Assembly (NCBI GenBank): GCA_947493695.1
Contig: CANLSF010000005.1
Location: 434,001-498,000, forward strand
Source: an uncultured Kiloniellaceae bacterium
GTDB taxonomy: Bacteria; Pseudomonadota; Alphaproteobacteria; Kiloniellales; Kiloniellaceae
Length of the DNA stretch: 64,000 nt
Direction of reading: 5' to 3'
Shown piece after piece: positions 53,889 to 62,926 of the stretch (positions are counted from its first letter, which is position 1; every line of letters begins with the position of its first letter). The notes under the pieces were generated by a model. It had not been told where the DNA came from. It saw nothing but the letters and a program-made list of their open reading frames with translations, and made no database searches. The translations under genes were made by a program, and so were the position numbers.

Positions 53889-53924
53889 GGGTGCACGCCG
53901 CTGGGACAAGAGCGACGCGCACCC
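53889..53924 (-). other. Strong intercistronic hairpin downstream of the binding-protein gene
   Basis: The arms 53889-53902 and 53911-53924 pair over 14 positions with an 8-base loop. On the minus-strand RNA the two non-Watson-Crick positions become G-U pairs. It begins 11 bases after the binding-protein stop and has no U-run. Hairpins here, as after malE, protect the upstream message and lower expression of the permease genes. Confidence 0.65.
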
Positions 53925-53935
53925 CAGGGAGCCGG

Positions 53936-55375
53936 TTACTCGATATGCCCGGTTTCTTGCAGAAGCTCTTCCTGGAACTTCGCAATGGCATCAAGGGCGC
54001 TCTTCGCGTCCTGCTGCCCGGTGATCGCCTTATCGAATTCCGCCTGCTGCTGCACCAACAGTTCAAAGAACTCCGGAATGTGCCAGATGTCCTTCTGATT
54101 GCCGATGGAGGCGCCGAAAGCGTGGTTCCAGGGCCGGAAATCGTTGTAAGAAGCATCCTCGTAAACCGACTTCAGGCCGCTCTGACCACCCGCCTTGGCG
54201 AAAGCGACCTGGGTCTCGGCTGACAGCCACCACTTGACGAATTCCAGCGCTTCCGTGTTGGTCGTCTCGTCGTTCCAGGTCATCAGCACGAAGGGCTGGC
54301 CACCGATGTTGTAAGTCCGGTTGATGCTACCGTCGGACTCTTTCAGGCCCGCCGCCATGGCGAAGTCCACCTTGTCGGAGACCTTGGAGGTTTTGGCGTC
54401 GATGGAGCTCTCAGCAAAACCGATCCAGTTGATCATGTAGGCGACCTTGCCTTCACGGAACAACTCGTCCTGCTTGAAGATATCCATGGTGCCGGTCTTG
54501 ACCACCGGCGGCATATATTGCAGCAGCGAGAGATAACGCTCGAAACCCGCAACCGCTTCAGGTGAGTTGACGACGCCTTCGGCTTTGCCGGTCGGGGCCT
54601 TGGTCTCATCCCAGATGTCACCGCCATGCTGCCAGATCATGCTGGCGATCTGCATGGTCGAGAAGTCATAGCCTTTGCCGGCTTGATAGGCGATGCCGTA
54701 GAAATCGTCGTCCAGCGCCTTACCACTCAGGTTCTCGCCCTTTTTCCGGCCAAAGAACTCACCGAATTTCTGGACCATGTCCCAATCGGCATTGTTCATC
54801 TCTTCCGGAGTACAAGGCAGTGCGGCATCGTACTTCGCCTTGAAGGCTGCCGCCTCACCCGCATCGCAGAAAACATCCGTGCGGTAATAGGCCACCAGCA
54901 CGTCGGGCATCTGCGGGAAGCCGTAGTAGTTTTTGGATTTATGCGGATATGTCGAGTAGGCATCCACGAGCGCCGGGTTTAGGCTCTCCATGATTTTCTG
55001 CAGCTCGGGGTCGGCGTCGATGGCGTCGTTGAGCTTCTGATAGTAGCCGCCTTCGATAAAGGCGCCGAGCCATTGACTGTCGGAGACCGCCATGCTGTAG
55101 CGTTTCTCACCTGATGTGAGAGAGCCCGACAGCCGTGTGTAATAGTCCGGCCAGGGAATGAAGTCGGGTTCCAGGGTGACGTTGTTACCGCTCTTGGCTT
55201 TGTAACTCTTGTCGAAAAGATCCTTCATGATCCGTGTCGGCGGCCAGTCCGGCACCGCCATGCGCAGGACCACATCCTCCGCATAAGCAGGCGCGGCAGA
55301 CATAAGTCCAGCCGAAAGGACGGCAACGGCAGCGGTGCCGCCTGCGACCGCCTTCAGGGTATTCACGTGTTTCAT
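53936..55375 (-). CDS. ABC transporter extracellular solute-binding protein (family 1)
   Basis: Periplasmic substrate receptor of about 479 residues. The signal peptide is MKHVNTLKAVAGGTAAVAVL... with cleavage after PAYA. The mature part begins EDVVLRMAVPDWPPTRIMKDLFD and has the family-1 layout, with a MAVSDSQWLGAFIEGGYYQKL segment and several aromatic stretches suited to sugar stacking. ATG at 55375 is preceded by GGGAGGAAGAG. At 479 residues it is longer than typical maltose-type receptors and nearer to the glycerol/polyol GlpV type, which also works with two ATPases. Confidence 0.92.
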   Translation of the reverse strand: MKHVNTLKAVAGGTAAVAVLSAGLMSAAPAYAEDVVLRMAVPDWPPTRIMKDLFDKSYKAKSGNNVTLEPDFIPWPDYYTRLSGSLTSGEKRYSMAVSDSQWLGAFIEGGYYQKLNDAIDADPELQKIMESLNPALVDAYSTYPHKSKNYYGFPQMPDVLVAYYRTDVFCDAGEAAAFKAKYDAALPCTPEEMNNADWDMVQKFGEFFGRKKGENLSGKALDDDFYGIAYQAGKGYDFSTMQIASMIWQHGGDIWDETKAPTGKAEGVVNSPEAVAGFERYLSLLQYMPPVVKTGTMDIFKQDELFREGKVAYMINWIGFAESSIDAKTSKVSDKVDFAMAAGLKESDGSINRTYNIGGQPFVLMTWNDETTNTEALEFVKWWLSAETQVAFAKAGGQSGLKSVYEDASYNDFRPWNHAFGASIGNQKDIWHIPEFFELLVQQQAEFDKAITGQQDAKSALDAIAKFQEELLQETGHIE

Positions 55376-55455
55376 CACTCTTCCTCCCTCATTTATTTTT
55401 TCATTTTCATTCTCTCCCGCGCTTTTTTTAGCGGGAGCTCTCAAATCACAAACTC

Positions 55456-56547
55456 CTAGGTAATGTGTTGGCCTGATTGGGCATCGAAAACATGGACACG
55501 CGCCGGGTCGAAGTTAAAGGAAAGCTCGGCGCCCGGCTGAAGCGACAAAGCCTCCGCCTCACGCACCACGATCTTCAGGCGCTGATCCGCGGCATCGATA
55601 TCGACGATGGTAATGTCGCCGAGCGGCTCCAGCATGTGTACACGGCCGGAAATGCCGCCCGGCGCTCCCCCATTTATGCGGATATCAGCAGGCCGGATTC
55701 CGACCTTCAAATCACGCGCCCCCGGGGGGAGAGTAATGTCCGGCAGCGCGAAACTGCCGAAAGGAACTTCGATGGACGTACCATCACCGCCCAGATTCGC
55801 CCCCATGACGTTCATCGTCGGCGAGCCGATTTTCTGCGCGACGTAAAGGTCTTTGGGAGTGAGATAAAGCTCGTCGGGCGTACCGGTCTGGACCACATGC
55901 CCCTCCCGAACCACCGCGATCTCCTCTCCCATGGAAAGTGCTTCCAGTTCGTCGGGTGTCGCATAGATGATCGTGATTCCGAACTGCCGGTGCAGGCGTT
56001 TGATCTCGGTGCGCATATCATCGCGCAGCTTGGCGTCCAGGTTGGTCAAGGGCTCATCGAGCAGGAGGATATCCGGCCGCCGGATCAGAGAGCGACCCAG
56101 CGCGACGCGCTGCTGTTCGCCGCCAGACAGCGTCTCGGGTTTGTTATCCAGACGGTGACCGAGTTTCAGGATCTCCGCAATCTCATCGATACGCTTGGCG
56201 ATATCGCCCGCACTGACACGCGCTTCCTTCAGAGGATAGGCAAAGTTCTCGCGCACCGTCAGATGGGGATAGAGAGCGAAAGACTGGAACACCATGGAGA
56301 CGTTGCGCCCGGCAATCGGTGCATGCGTTAAGTCCTGCCCGTTGATTTCGAGCCGGCCTTCCTGTGGACGTTCCAGACCGGCAATCGTTCGCAAAGCGGT
56401 CGTCTTGCCCACGGAACTCGGGCCGAAGACAACGAACAGCCGCCCCCGCTCCACTTCGAAGGACATCCTGTTAAGCGCAACAACGTTTCCGAAGCGTTTT
56501 GAGACGGAATCAAGGCGGACGGCGACGTCCGCTGATCCCGCCGTCAT
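55456..56547 (-). CDS. ABC transporter ATP-binding protein lacking the H-loop histidine
   Basis: The 363-residue MalK-like ATPase has Walker A GPSSVGKTT (42-50), Q-loop MVFQSFALYPHL, a canonical signature LSGGEQQR (140-147) and Walker B LLLDEP. The switch segment reads IIYATPDELEAL, with Pro198 where the catalytic His should be. A TOBE domain follows. With the second ATPase of the operon it would form a heterodimer with one full and one degenerate ATP site. It is the gene immediately before the binding protein. Confidence 0.93.
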   Translation of the reverse strand: MTAGSADVAVRLDSVSKRFGNVVALNRMSFEVERGRLFVVFGPSSVGKTTALRTIAGLERPQEGRLEINGQDLTHAPIAGRNVSMVFQSFALYPHLTVRENFAYPLKEARVSAGDIAKRIDEIAEILKLGHRLDNKPETLSGGEQQRVALGRSLIRRPDILLLDEPLTNLDAKLRDDMRTEIKRLHRQFGITIIYATPDELEALSMGEEIAVVREGHVVQTGTPDELYLTPKDLYVAQKIGSPTMNVMGANLGGDGTSIEVPFGSFALPDITLPPGARDLKVGIRPADIRINGGAPGGISGRVHMLEPLGDITIVDIDAADQRLKIVVREAEALSLQPGAELSFNFDPARVHVFDAQSGQHIT

Positions 56548-56578
56548 GCTTCAATCCCTCTGCAGCAAAAGCGATGCT

Positions 56579-57853
56579 TCATTCCGCTGCGACCTGACCG
56601 GCTTCGGCAGCCGTTGCGGGATCCTTGTAAAAAGAACCGTCCTTCATGATCCCGGTCAGGTTATCGGCATTCTGCAACAGAGTAACATCCTTGGAGGGGT
56701 CACCGTTCACCAGCAGCAGGTCGGCCAGATAGCCTTCCTTGACCAATCCCACATCCATATCCATCAGCTCGCCACCGAGCTTGGTGGCTGCGGAGATAGC
56801 CTCTAACGGTGTGAAGTCGAGAAGCTTGACGAAGTGATCCAGATCGCGGGCATTGGTGCCAATGGGGTTCCAGGCAAAGCCGTAGTCACCGCCGGGCAGA
56901 ATCCGAAGGCCGCGTTTCTTCAGCTTCTTCATGTTCTCGACGCAGCTTTCCAGCTCCCGCGCGAAATAGATTGCAACCGGTGTGTCTTTGGTCACACCCC
57001 AGGCCGCGCCTTCGCCCATGGAGGTCGCGTACATGATGCCGACTGCTGGTCCAACAAAGACGTCTTCCTTGCGGGCTTCCAGCATATCCAGGGCTTCTTC
57101 GTCGGCGAGGGTCGCGTGATAGATGATGTCCACGCCGTTGCGCGCACACATCTTCACGGACTCCGCGGAGCGCGCGTGTCCGGCCACCATCTTGCCCCGG
57201 GAGCGTCCGACTTCGCAGACCGCCGCAACCTCGGCTTCATTCATCACCGTCTGGTGAGCCCGGGCGAAGGGAATGAACTCGTCGCCCGAAGGGTTGATTT
57301 TCAGGGTATCGACCCCTTCCCGGCACATCTCGCGCGCCGTGCGCAGAAACTCGTCCGGGCCGTCGCAGCAGATAGCAAAAGTTTCGCGGTACATATGGGC
57401 GCGACGGACATCGCCCAGGCCGCCGGTCACCGTCAGCTCGGGACTCGCCGCACGCAGCCGGGGTCCGGGAATATCGCCGTCGTCGATGGCGTTGCGGATC
57501 ACTACGTCCAGGCGCGCCTTCGCGGCGGCGGCACTGAAGATCGCCGTGAAGCCCTGGTCGAGCATCTTCTTGGCGTACTTCATGGTCAGGAGTGTGTGTT
57601 CTTCCGGCGGGATATCGCCAAGCCCTTCCAGGTTCGGCGTGTCGCAGAAGCTGATGTGACCATGCGATTCAATCAGGCCCGGCATCAGGGTCTGTCCGCC
57701 GCCGTCTACCAGACGCGCACCGTCCCGTGGTAGAGACGCACCGTCACGGGCTATATTTTTTATGCGATTGCCTTCAATCAGGACTTCAGCGGGAAAGGCA
57801 GCGGCACCAGATCCATCGATGACCTGGACGTTACTGAACAGAGTCGTACTCAA
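56579..57853 (-). CDS. Amidohydrolase family protein
   Basis: The 424-residue metal-dependent hydrolase has the N-terminal composite sheet (STTLFSNVQVIDGSG), the metal motif in LMPGLIESHGHISFCD, the next His in MVAGHARSAESV and the carboxylate region ILPGGDYGFAWNP. The late DLLLVNGDPSKDVTLL block is typical of imidazolonepropionase/prolidase-like members. Reported start: TTG at 57853, because GGGAGGA lies 6 bases upstream, inside the codons of the alternative ATG at 57868. It sits in the importer operon, so it probably hydrolyses the transported compound or a derivative. Confidence 0.88.
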   Translation of the reverse strand: MSTTLFSNVQVIDGSGAAAFPAEVLIEGNRIKNIARDGASLPRDGARLVDGGGQTLMPGLIESHGHISFCDTPNLEGLGDIPPEEHTLLTMKYAKKMLDQGFTAIFSAAAAKARLDVVIRNAIDDGDIPGPRLRAASPELTVTGGLGDVRRAHMYRETFAICCDGPDEFLRTAREMCREGVDTLKINPSGDEFIPFARAHQTVMNEAEVAAVCEVGRSRGKMVAGHARSAESVKMCARNGVDIIYHATLADEEALDMLEARKEDVFVGPAVGIMYATSMGEGAAWGVTKDTPVAIYFARELESCVENMKKLKKRGLRILPGGDYGFAWNPIGTNARDLDHFVKLLDFTPLEAISAATKLGGELMDMDVGLVKEGYLADLLLVNGDPSKDVTLLQNADNLTGIMKDGSFYKDPATAAEAGQVAAE

Positions 57854-58148
57854 GATACTTCCTCCCATGTATGCGGGCGGTTCCGGAGCGCTTATCCGCG
57901 CCCTCTGCCGCCTCGCTTTTTTTACCGTTCTAACCGCAGGCTTCGGGTACTCGGATGCACTACGGTTTTGACGCCAGAACAATGTATACATTAATCCTAG
58001 CAGCTTTCGGCGTTGATTGCTCCTTTTTCCTTGCGGGAATCCGCACTTCCGAGACTAAAGGCCTATTTTACGACATAGAAACAGAGGTTTGAGGGTTGAA
58101 GAGATTTTCCTTCGAACCAGCTTGCAATCGCCATTGCGACAAAGGCGA

Positions 58149-58988
58149 TCAAGGCGTTCGGTCGACAAAAGTTGTGCGATACAGCAGACGGCGCGACCCG
58201 TCGTAATCGTTGACGGCGTAGTGGAGGGTCGTGCGGTTATCCCAGATGGCGACCGCGCCCGGTGTCCAGTGCAAACGGCAGGAAAACTCCGGGCGCGTGC
58301 AGTGTTTGTAAAGGACATCAAAAACCGGCGCGCTCTCGGCCTCTGTCATACCATCCAGACGGGCCGTGTAGATGGGATTGAAGAAGAGCGCTTTGCGGCC
58401 GCTGTGCGGATGGGTCACAACGGCAGGATGGTGAATTTCCTCGTCGGCTTCGGGGTTGTTCCGCGACATGCTGATGGAACTGCGCAGCGCCACAGGCGTC
58501 GGGTACTTTACGCCGTAGGGTTTGCCGATATGAATGGCATCGCGTCCATCGACAATTTCACGCAGGTCTGCGGGCAAAGCCTCGTAGGCGGCGATCTGAT
58601 TGGCCCAGAGCGTATCGCCACCGATCTCAGGCACCTCGACCGCATTAAGCACTGACCCGGAGGGCGGTTGCTTGAGGAAACTGAAGTCCGAATGCCAGTT
58701 ACCGCCGAAGACACCGACGTTACGTTCGCTGGCCTCTTTAAGAACGGCGATCACTTCAGGATCGTCTTCCATGGGCTCGACATACGGCAGACGCATGATA
58801 GCACCGAAAACCGCCGTCAGGCGTTTTTGCGCTGCAATGTCGAGATACTGATCCCGGAAAACCAGCATCTGATGCTCCCACAAGGCTGACCGCAATTGAC
58901 GGGAAAGCGCCTCGGAAATCGGCTGCTTCAGATCGGGACCGGTGACTTCGGCGCCGACCACCGGCGTCAGGGGCTTAACATCAAACAT
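58149..58988 (-). CDS. TauD/TfdA family Fe(II)/2-oxoglutarate-dependent dioxygenase
   Basis: The 279-residue enzyme has the Fe-binding HxD in GNWHSDFSFLKQPPSGS and the distal His in NRTTLHYAVNDYDGSRRLLYRTTF, which also contains the 2-oxoglutarate Arg. This is the TauD fold. The substrates of this family range from taurine to carnitine and aryloxyalkanoates; nothing here fixes one. It lies between pfkB and the amidohydrolase on the same strand and may start degradation of the imported compound. Confidence 0.92.
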   Translation of the reverse strand: MFDVKPLTPVVGAEVTGPDLKQPISEALSRQLRSALWEHQMLVFRDQYLDIAAQKRLTAVFGAIMRLPYVEPMEDDPEVIAVLKEASERNVGVFGGNWHSDFSFLKQPPSGSVLNAVEVPEIGGDTLWANQIAAYEALPADLREIVDGRDAIHIGKPYGVKYPTPVALRSSISMSRNNPEADEEIHHPAVVTHPHSGRKALFFNPIYTARLDGMTEAESAPVFDVLYKHCTRPEFSCRLHWTPGAVAIWDNRTTLHYAVNDYDGSRRLLYRTTFVDRTP

Positions 58989-59011
58989 CGCTGGCAGTCT
59001 TCCTCACGCAA

Positions 59012-60046
59012 TCAGGCCAGTGTTTTTGCAGTCTTCATAAAATCGAGCGTGCGTTCAAGATCGATCACACCCGCATCCGATCCCAGCCCGGTTGCAACCA
59101 GGCCAGAGGTCGCGGTTCCCAGGCGGCAGGCCTCTTCAAGGTCGTAGCCCATGGAAAGCCCGGCAATGAAGCCACCACAATAACTGTCCCCGCAGCCGGT
59201 GGTGTCGGAGACCTTCACCTCGAACGCAGGCACAACGAATTCCCCATCGGCCGTACTTATATAGGACCCCTTCTCGCCCCATTTAAAGATGCAGGCCGTC
59301 GCGCCCATATCCTTGAAGAAGCGGGCCGCCTCTGCAGGCTGGTCCAGACCGGAGAGGAACGCGGCTTCCTCAAAGGAGGGCATGAAGTAGTCGACGTGGG
59401 GCAGCAGGTCTTTCAGTAAACCGACCGTCTGCTCATTGGGCGCGATAAGATCGAAGGTCGTGGTCAGGCCGCTCGCCTTGGCATGGGCGAGAAGTTTGGC
59501 GCTTTGGCTCTCGCTTTGTCCCCGGTCCATGGCCTCGAGCAAGCCGGTGCCCCCGTGATGAAGAAACCGGGCGTCGCACACGCGGTCGAACTGATCTTCG
59601 GTGATGAAAAGCTTATCTGAGGCCCCCCGGCAGTGAAGTGCCGGTCGATCGCCGTTGGGCCGGATGGTCAGGATGGTCGCCGAAGTCAGGGCCTCGTCGG
59701 TACGCTGGATCAGGGAAAGATCGATACCCATGCGCTGATAGAAATCGTAGACGAAGTCGCCCTTTTCATCGTTGCCCAGGCAGGCGGCAGTCGAACAGGA
59801 AATGCCGAGCTTCGCGGCATTCATCAGGGCGCCCGATGCCGTGCCTGCCGGGTTCATTCTGATCTCGTCGATGAAGGCGACACCGCCGCCTTCAGGGATG
59901 GAATCCACAGGCCTGCCCGCGATATCCAGAATGGTCAGTCCAACAAAGACCGCATCGAATTTTGCCACTGTCTCTTTCTCCCTGTCTGCCTCTTTATGGC
60001 GCGCGACGGTTTCACTACTGCTGCCGCTATTTGTTATTTCGGACAT
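59012..60046 (-). CDS. PfkB family carbohydrate/nucleoside kinase
   Basis: The 344-residue ribokinase-fold kinase has MNPAGTASGALMNAAKLG, a first PfkB region ending GDFVYDFYQRMGIDLS, and the active-site block VSDTTGCGDSYCGGFIAGLSMG with the catalytic Asp and anion hole. FKWGEKGSYI is the usual lead-in to the nucleotide site. The Ser/Glu-rich first 25 residues (SEITNSGSSSETVARH) are atypical; a GTG at VAKFDAVFVG with GGGAG upstream may be the true start. It is the first gene of the minus-strand catabolic region. Confidence 0.9.
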   Translation of the reverse strand: MSEITNSGSSSETVARHKEADREKETVAKFDAVFVGLTILDIAGRPVDSIPEGGGVAFIDEIRMNPAGTASGALMNAAKLGISCSTAACLGNDEKGDFVYDFYQRMGIDLSLIQRTDEALTSATILTIRPNGDRPALHCRGASDKLFITEDQFDRVCDARFLHHGGTGLLEAMDRGQSESQSAKLLAHAKASGLTTTFDLIAPNEQTVGLLKDLLPHVDYFMPSFEEAAFLSGLDQPAEAARFFKDMGATACIFKWGEKGSYISTADGEFVVPAFEVKVSDTTGCGDSYCGGFIAGLSMGYDLEEACRLGTATSGLVATGLGSDAGVIDLERTLDFMKTAKTLA

Positions 60047-60197
60047 GGTAAGGCCACGAATGACTTTGGCAAGCCCCCCGAAAGTTGCAGCTTTATTGCG
60101 GGCGCGAAGGTCCCGGTCATAGTCATCAGTGCAATTGTGCCGGACGGCGGCTTGCCCTAGCCTTATGCTCTCGACAGAGCTTCACCGGAGACTTTGC

Positions 60198-61004
60198 ATG
60201 CCTCGTTTGTCATCCCAGGACATCGCGCAATACCGCAAAGACGGCTATCTGGTGCCTCAGTTCCGCCTGCCTGAAGCACGGATCGACAGCTTGCGCACAA
60301 CACTGGACGAACTGATCGCAGCGAACCCCGAAGTGCGCCCGGAAAAACTCGTCAGTGCGCACATCGAAGGTAAAAACGCGGAGGGTGTGCGCGGCAGCGC
60401 GGCCTTCCTGGAGCTCGCCCGCGAACCGGAGCTGCTGGATATGGTCGCCAGTGTAATCGGTGAGGACATCATCCTTTGGGGTTGCCAGATTTTCTGCAAA
60501 CCGGGACATACGGGTTTTGAAACGCCCTGGCATCAGGACGGACACTACTGGCCGATCCGGCCCCTCGCGACCTGCACTGTCTGGGTCGCACTGGATCCCT
60601 CGACGCGGGAGAACGGCTGCCTGCGCGTCATCCCCGGTTCTCATCACACCGGCGCCCTCTTCCCGCACCTGCGCGAGACACGCACGGACATCGTACTGAG
60701 CGACCGCACGGCGGACACCGCCTTTGATGAGAGTACCGCCGTCGATCTGGAGCTTGAACCGGGCGAGATGTCCCTGCACGACGTCTTCATGATCCATGGC
60801 GCGAACGCCAATGTCTCGCCGCAGCGGCGCGCCGGTGTCGCGATCCGCTATATGCCCGCCACCTCGGTCTTCGAGCGCAATCTCAACCCTCTGGACGGTG
60901 AAAGCGGTATTCCGGTGAATTTCGCCACGCGACCTCTATGGCTGCTGCGCGGCCAAGACCGCACAGGCCGTAATGATTTCGCCATCGGTCACACTGTCAG
61001 CTAG
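60198..61004 (+). CDS. Phytanoyl-CoA dioxygenase (PhyH) family protein
   Basis: The 268-residue Fe(II)/2-oxoglutarate dioxygenase carries the HxD in FETPWHQDGHYWPIRPL and the distal His and Arg in FMIHGANANVSPQRRAGVAIRYM. The GCLRVIPGSHHTGALFPH block is typical of PhyH/EctD-like members. The substrate is not evident. ATG at 60198 follows GGAG. It is divergent from pfkB and could share regulation with that cluster; together with TauD there are two Fe/2OG oxygenases within 3 kb. Confidence 0.92.
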   Translation: MPRLSSQDIAQYRKDGYLVPQFRLPEARIDSLRTTLDELIAANPEVRPEKLVSAHIEGKNAEGVRGSAAFLELAREPELLDMVASVIGEDIILWGCQIFCKPGHTGFETPWHQDGHYWPIRPLATCTVWVALDPSTRENGCLRVIPGSHHTGALFPHLRETRTDIVLSDRTADTAFDESTAVDLELEPGEMSLHDVFMIHGANANVSPQRRAGVAIRYMPATSVFERNLNPLDGESGIPVNFATRPLWLLRGQDRTGRNDFAIGHTVS

Positions 61005-61111
61005 CTCAAAACACCAGCAGCGTCCGTGCGACCATCAAGAAAATTTTCCTTCAATATTTATATTTATCAATTTGTTAGATAACTTCCAACAAAGCCATCA
61101 ACTCATTCGGC

Positions 61112-61138
61112 TTGACTTATGTTCAAAATAGTTATATC
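61112..61138 (+). promoter_or_regulatory. Promoter overlapping the NrtR operator
   Basis: TTGACT (61112-61117) and TATATC (61133-61138, 15-base spacing) or TATCTG (61135-61140, 17-base spacing) give a plausible sigma-70 promoter that lies within the inverted repeat, as expected for an autorepressed gene. Confidence 0.45.
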
Positions 61139-61153
61139 TGTTTTGAACATAAG
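61116..61153. promoter_or_regulatory. Operator of the NrtR-like regulator (13-base arms)
   Basis: CTTATGTTCAAAA (61116-61128) and TTTTGAACATAAG (61141-61153) are perfect inverted repeats with a 12-base AT-rich spacer. The repeat ends 12 bases before the ATG at 61166 and covers the probable promoter. Its perfect symmetry and position fit binding by the dimeric regulator encoded next. Confidence 0.75.
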
Positions 61154-61165
61154 AGGAATAACCCT

Positions 61166-61870
61166 ATGAAGCAGACGAAAAAACTCTCTGATTACCCCCA
61201 ACCCTCGGTCGCAATCGATCTGGCAATCCTGACAGTTGCCGGGGGCGGCTTGCAGGTCCTGCTGATGCGGCGCGATGACGTCGAAGAGGTTGGTGGCCCC
61301 TGGGCACTCCCAGGTGGCTTTGTCCACGCCGACAAGACGCTGGAAGAGACGGTCTTGCGGGTCATGACGGAGAAAGCCGGACTGCAACAAGCCCATCTCG
61401 AACAGCTCGGAACTTACGGCGCGCTGGAGCGTGACCCGCGCGGTCGGGTTATCAGCATCGTGTATTTCGCTCTGACACCACTGCAAAAGCTCATGACCGT
61501 CACGGACGGAAGAGAAGACCTGCTGCTGGCACGGATCGAAGTGCCCTGGAGCGGGGAGGACGGCGGTCCCGCCGAAGCCCTCGCCCCAAGCGGCGCGCAG
61601 CTCCAACTGGCCTTCGATCACAAAGAGCTGCTCGGCGACGTCGTTAAACGGCTGCGCGGTAAACTGGACTACACGCCTATCGGCTTCGCGCTCCTGGAAT
61701 CACGCTTCACACTGCGGGATGCGCAGGAAATTCACGAGGCGATCCTGGGCCGTTCACTCACCAAACCCGCCTTTCGCCGCAAACTGCTTGACCGCGGATT
61801 AATCCGCGCAACAGGCAAATTCGAAACAGGGGGCGCATACCGCCCTGCCGAACTCTACGAACTCAAGTAG
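61166..61870 (+). CDS. NrtR-like transcriptional regulator (NUDIX domain plus winged helix)
   Basis: The 234-residue protein has a NUDIX fold at about residues 10-150 and a winged-helix C-terminus (LRDAQEIHEAILGRSLTKPAFRRKLLDRGLIRATG), the NrtR arrangement that senses ADP-ribose or related NAD metabolites. The NUDIX box is degenerate: where REUxEExGU is expected it reads RVMTEKAGL, so two catalytic Glu are lost, as in non-enzymatic NrtR regulators. ATG at 61166 follows AGAGGA. It heads an operon with an SPFH protein and an NAD-kinase-like protein. The operator upstream suggests autorepression. Confidence 0.88.
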   Translation: MKQTKKLSDYPQPSVAIDLAILTVAGGGLQVLLMRRDDVEEVGGPWALPGGFVHADKTLEETVLRVMTEKAGLQQAHLEQLGTYGALERDPRGRVISIVYFALTPLQKLMTVTDGREDLLLARIEVPWSGEDGGPAEALAPSGAQLQLAFDHKELLGDVVKRLRGKLDYTPIGFALLESRFTLRDAQEIHEAILGRSLTKPAFRRKLLDRGLIRATGKFETGGAYRPAELYELK

Positions 61871-61899
61871 GCAACGCGAACTCAAGTAGAAAAGCGAGA

Positions 61900-62925
61900 A
61901 TGCAAATGGCACAGATCAAAAAATACCCCCTGCTCAGTCAGCTGCGGTCCGAGGCCTCCAGCTACGTTCAATACTTCCGCAAGGGAAAGACCGTGCGCGC
62001 CGGACGCGGCCTGTCTTTCTGGTTCGACCCGACCGGCGCCTCGATCAGCGAGATCCCCATGGACGACCGGGAACTGAACTTCATGATCAAGGGGCAATCG
62101 TCTGATTATCAGGACCTAGCCGTCCAGGGTGTAGTCTCCTGGCGGGTTGCGGATGCCCCGCGCCTTGGCGAACGGGTCGACTTCAGCATCGACCTGCGCA
62201 GCGGAAGTCCCGCCGGAAAACCCCAGGATCAGATCAGATCGGTGCTGAACGGTCTGGTGCGCGAGTTCGCGGATACGCACCTGAAGAACTACGGTGTGCG
62301 CGATCTGCTGGAGAAAGGCTTGGCGCCTCTGCAGGCGGCAATTAATGCGGGCTTTGGTGAGGATCCGACGCTCAGCTCAATGGGGCTGGAGATTGTCAGT
62401 GTCCGCGTCGCGGCCCTGACCCCCAGTTCGGAGCTGTCGCGCGCCCTGCAGGCTCCGACTTTCGAAAGTCTACAACAAAAGGCCGACGAAGCGATCTTCA
62501 GCCGCCGGGCGCTGGCCGTCGAAAAGGAACGCGCCATTGCGGAGAACGAGTTGAACAATCAGGTCGAGCTCGCGGCCAGACGACAGGAACTGATTGCCCG
62601 CGAAGATGCCAACGCCCGCTCCGAAGCCGAGGCTCTGGCCGCAGCATCGAGGATCACGGTCGAGGCCGATGCTGAAGCCAAGATCGTCACTGCCGAAGCC
62701 GAAGCCAGCCGCATCCGGTCCGTGGAACAGGCAGCCGCAGATATGGAGACGGCCCGCATGGCCGCCTACGGATCGGTTCCCCCTGCAGTTCTCTACGCAA
62801 TGGCGGCGCAGGAATTTGCCGGCAAGCTGGAGCGGATCGACAGCCTGACAGTGAGCCCCGATATGCTGGCCGGTATCTTGAACCAGGTGAAGGCCTTGGT
62901 CGGACCGACGGAGGCACAGGGATAA
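61900..62925 (+). CDS. SPFH/band-7 domain protein without a membrane anchor
   Basis: The 341-residue protein has an SPFH-type domain at about residues 20-190 (RAGRGLSFWFDP, QGVVSWRVADA, LEIVSVRVAAL). An Ala/Glu/Arg-rich coiled coil follows at about 195-285 (RALAVEKERAIAENELNNQV and beyond), then a short C-terminal region with PPAVLYAMAAQEFAGKL. No transmembrane segment or signal peptide is visible, unlike stomatin or HflK. The neighbouring NrtR and NAD-kinase-like genes imply a link to NAD(P), perhaps as an oligomeric scaffold. An in-frame ATG at 61906 is an equally good start. Function unknown. Confidence 0.82.
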   Translation: MQMAQIKKYPLLSQLRSEASSYVQYFRKGKTVRAGRGLSFWFDPTGASISEIPMDDRELNFMIKGQSSDYQDLAVQGVVSWRVADAPRLGERVDFSIDLRSGSPAGKPQDQIRSVLNGLVREFADTHLKNYGVRDLLEKGLAPLQAAINAGFGEDPTLSSMGLEIVSVRVAALTPSSELSRALQAPTFESLQQKADEAIFSRRALAVEKERAIAENELNNQVELAARRQELIAREDANARSEAEALAAASRITVEADAEAKIVTAEAEASRIRSVEQAAADMETARMAAYGSVPPAVLYAMAAQEFAGKLERIDSLTVSPDMLAGILNQVKALVGPTEAQG

Positions 62926-62926
62926 A

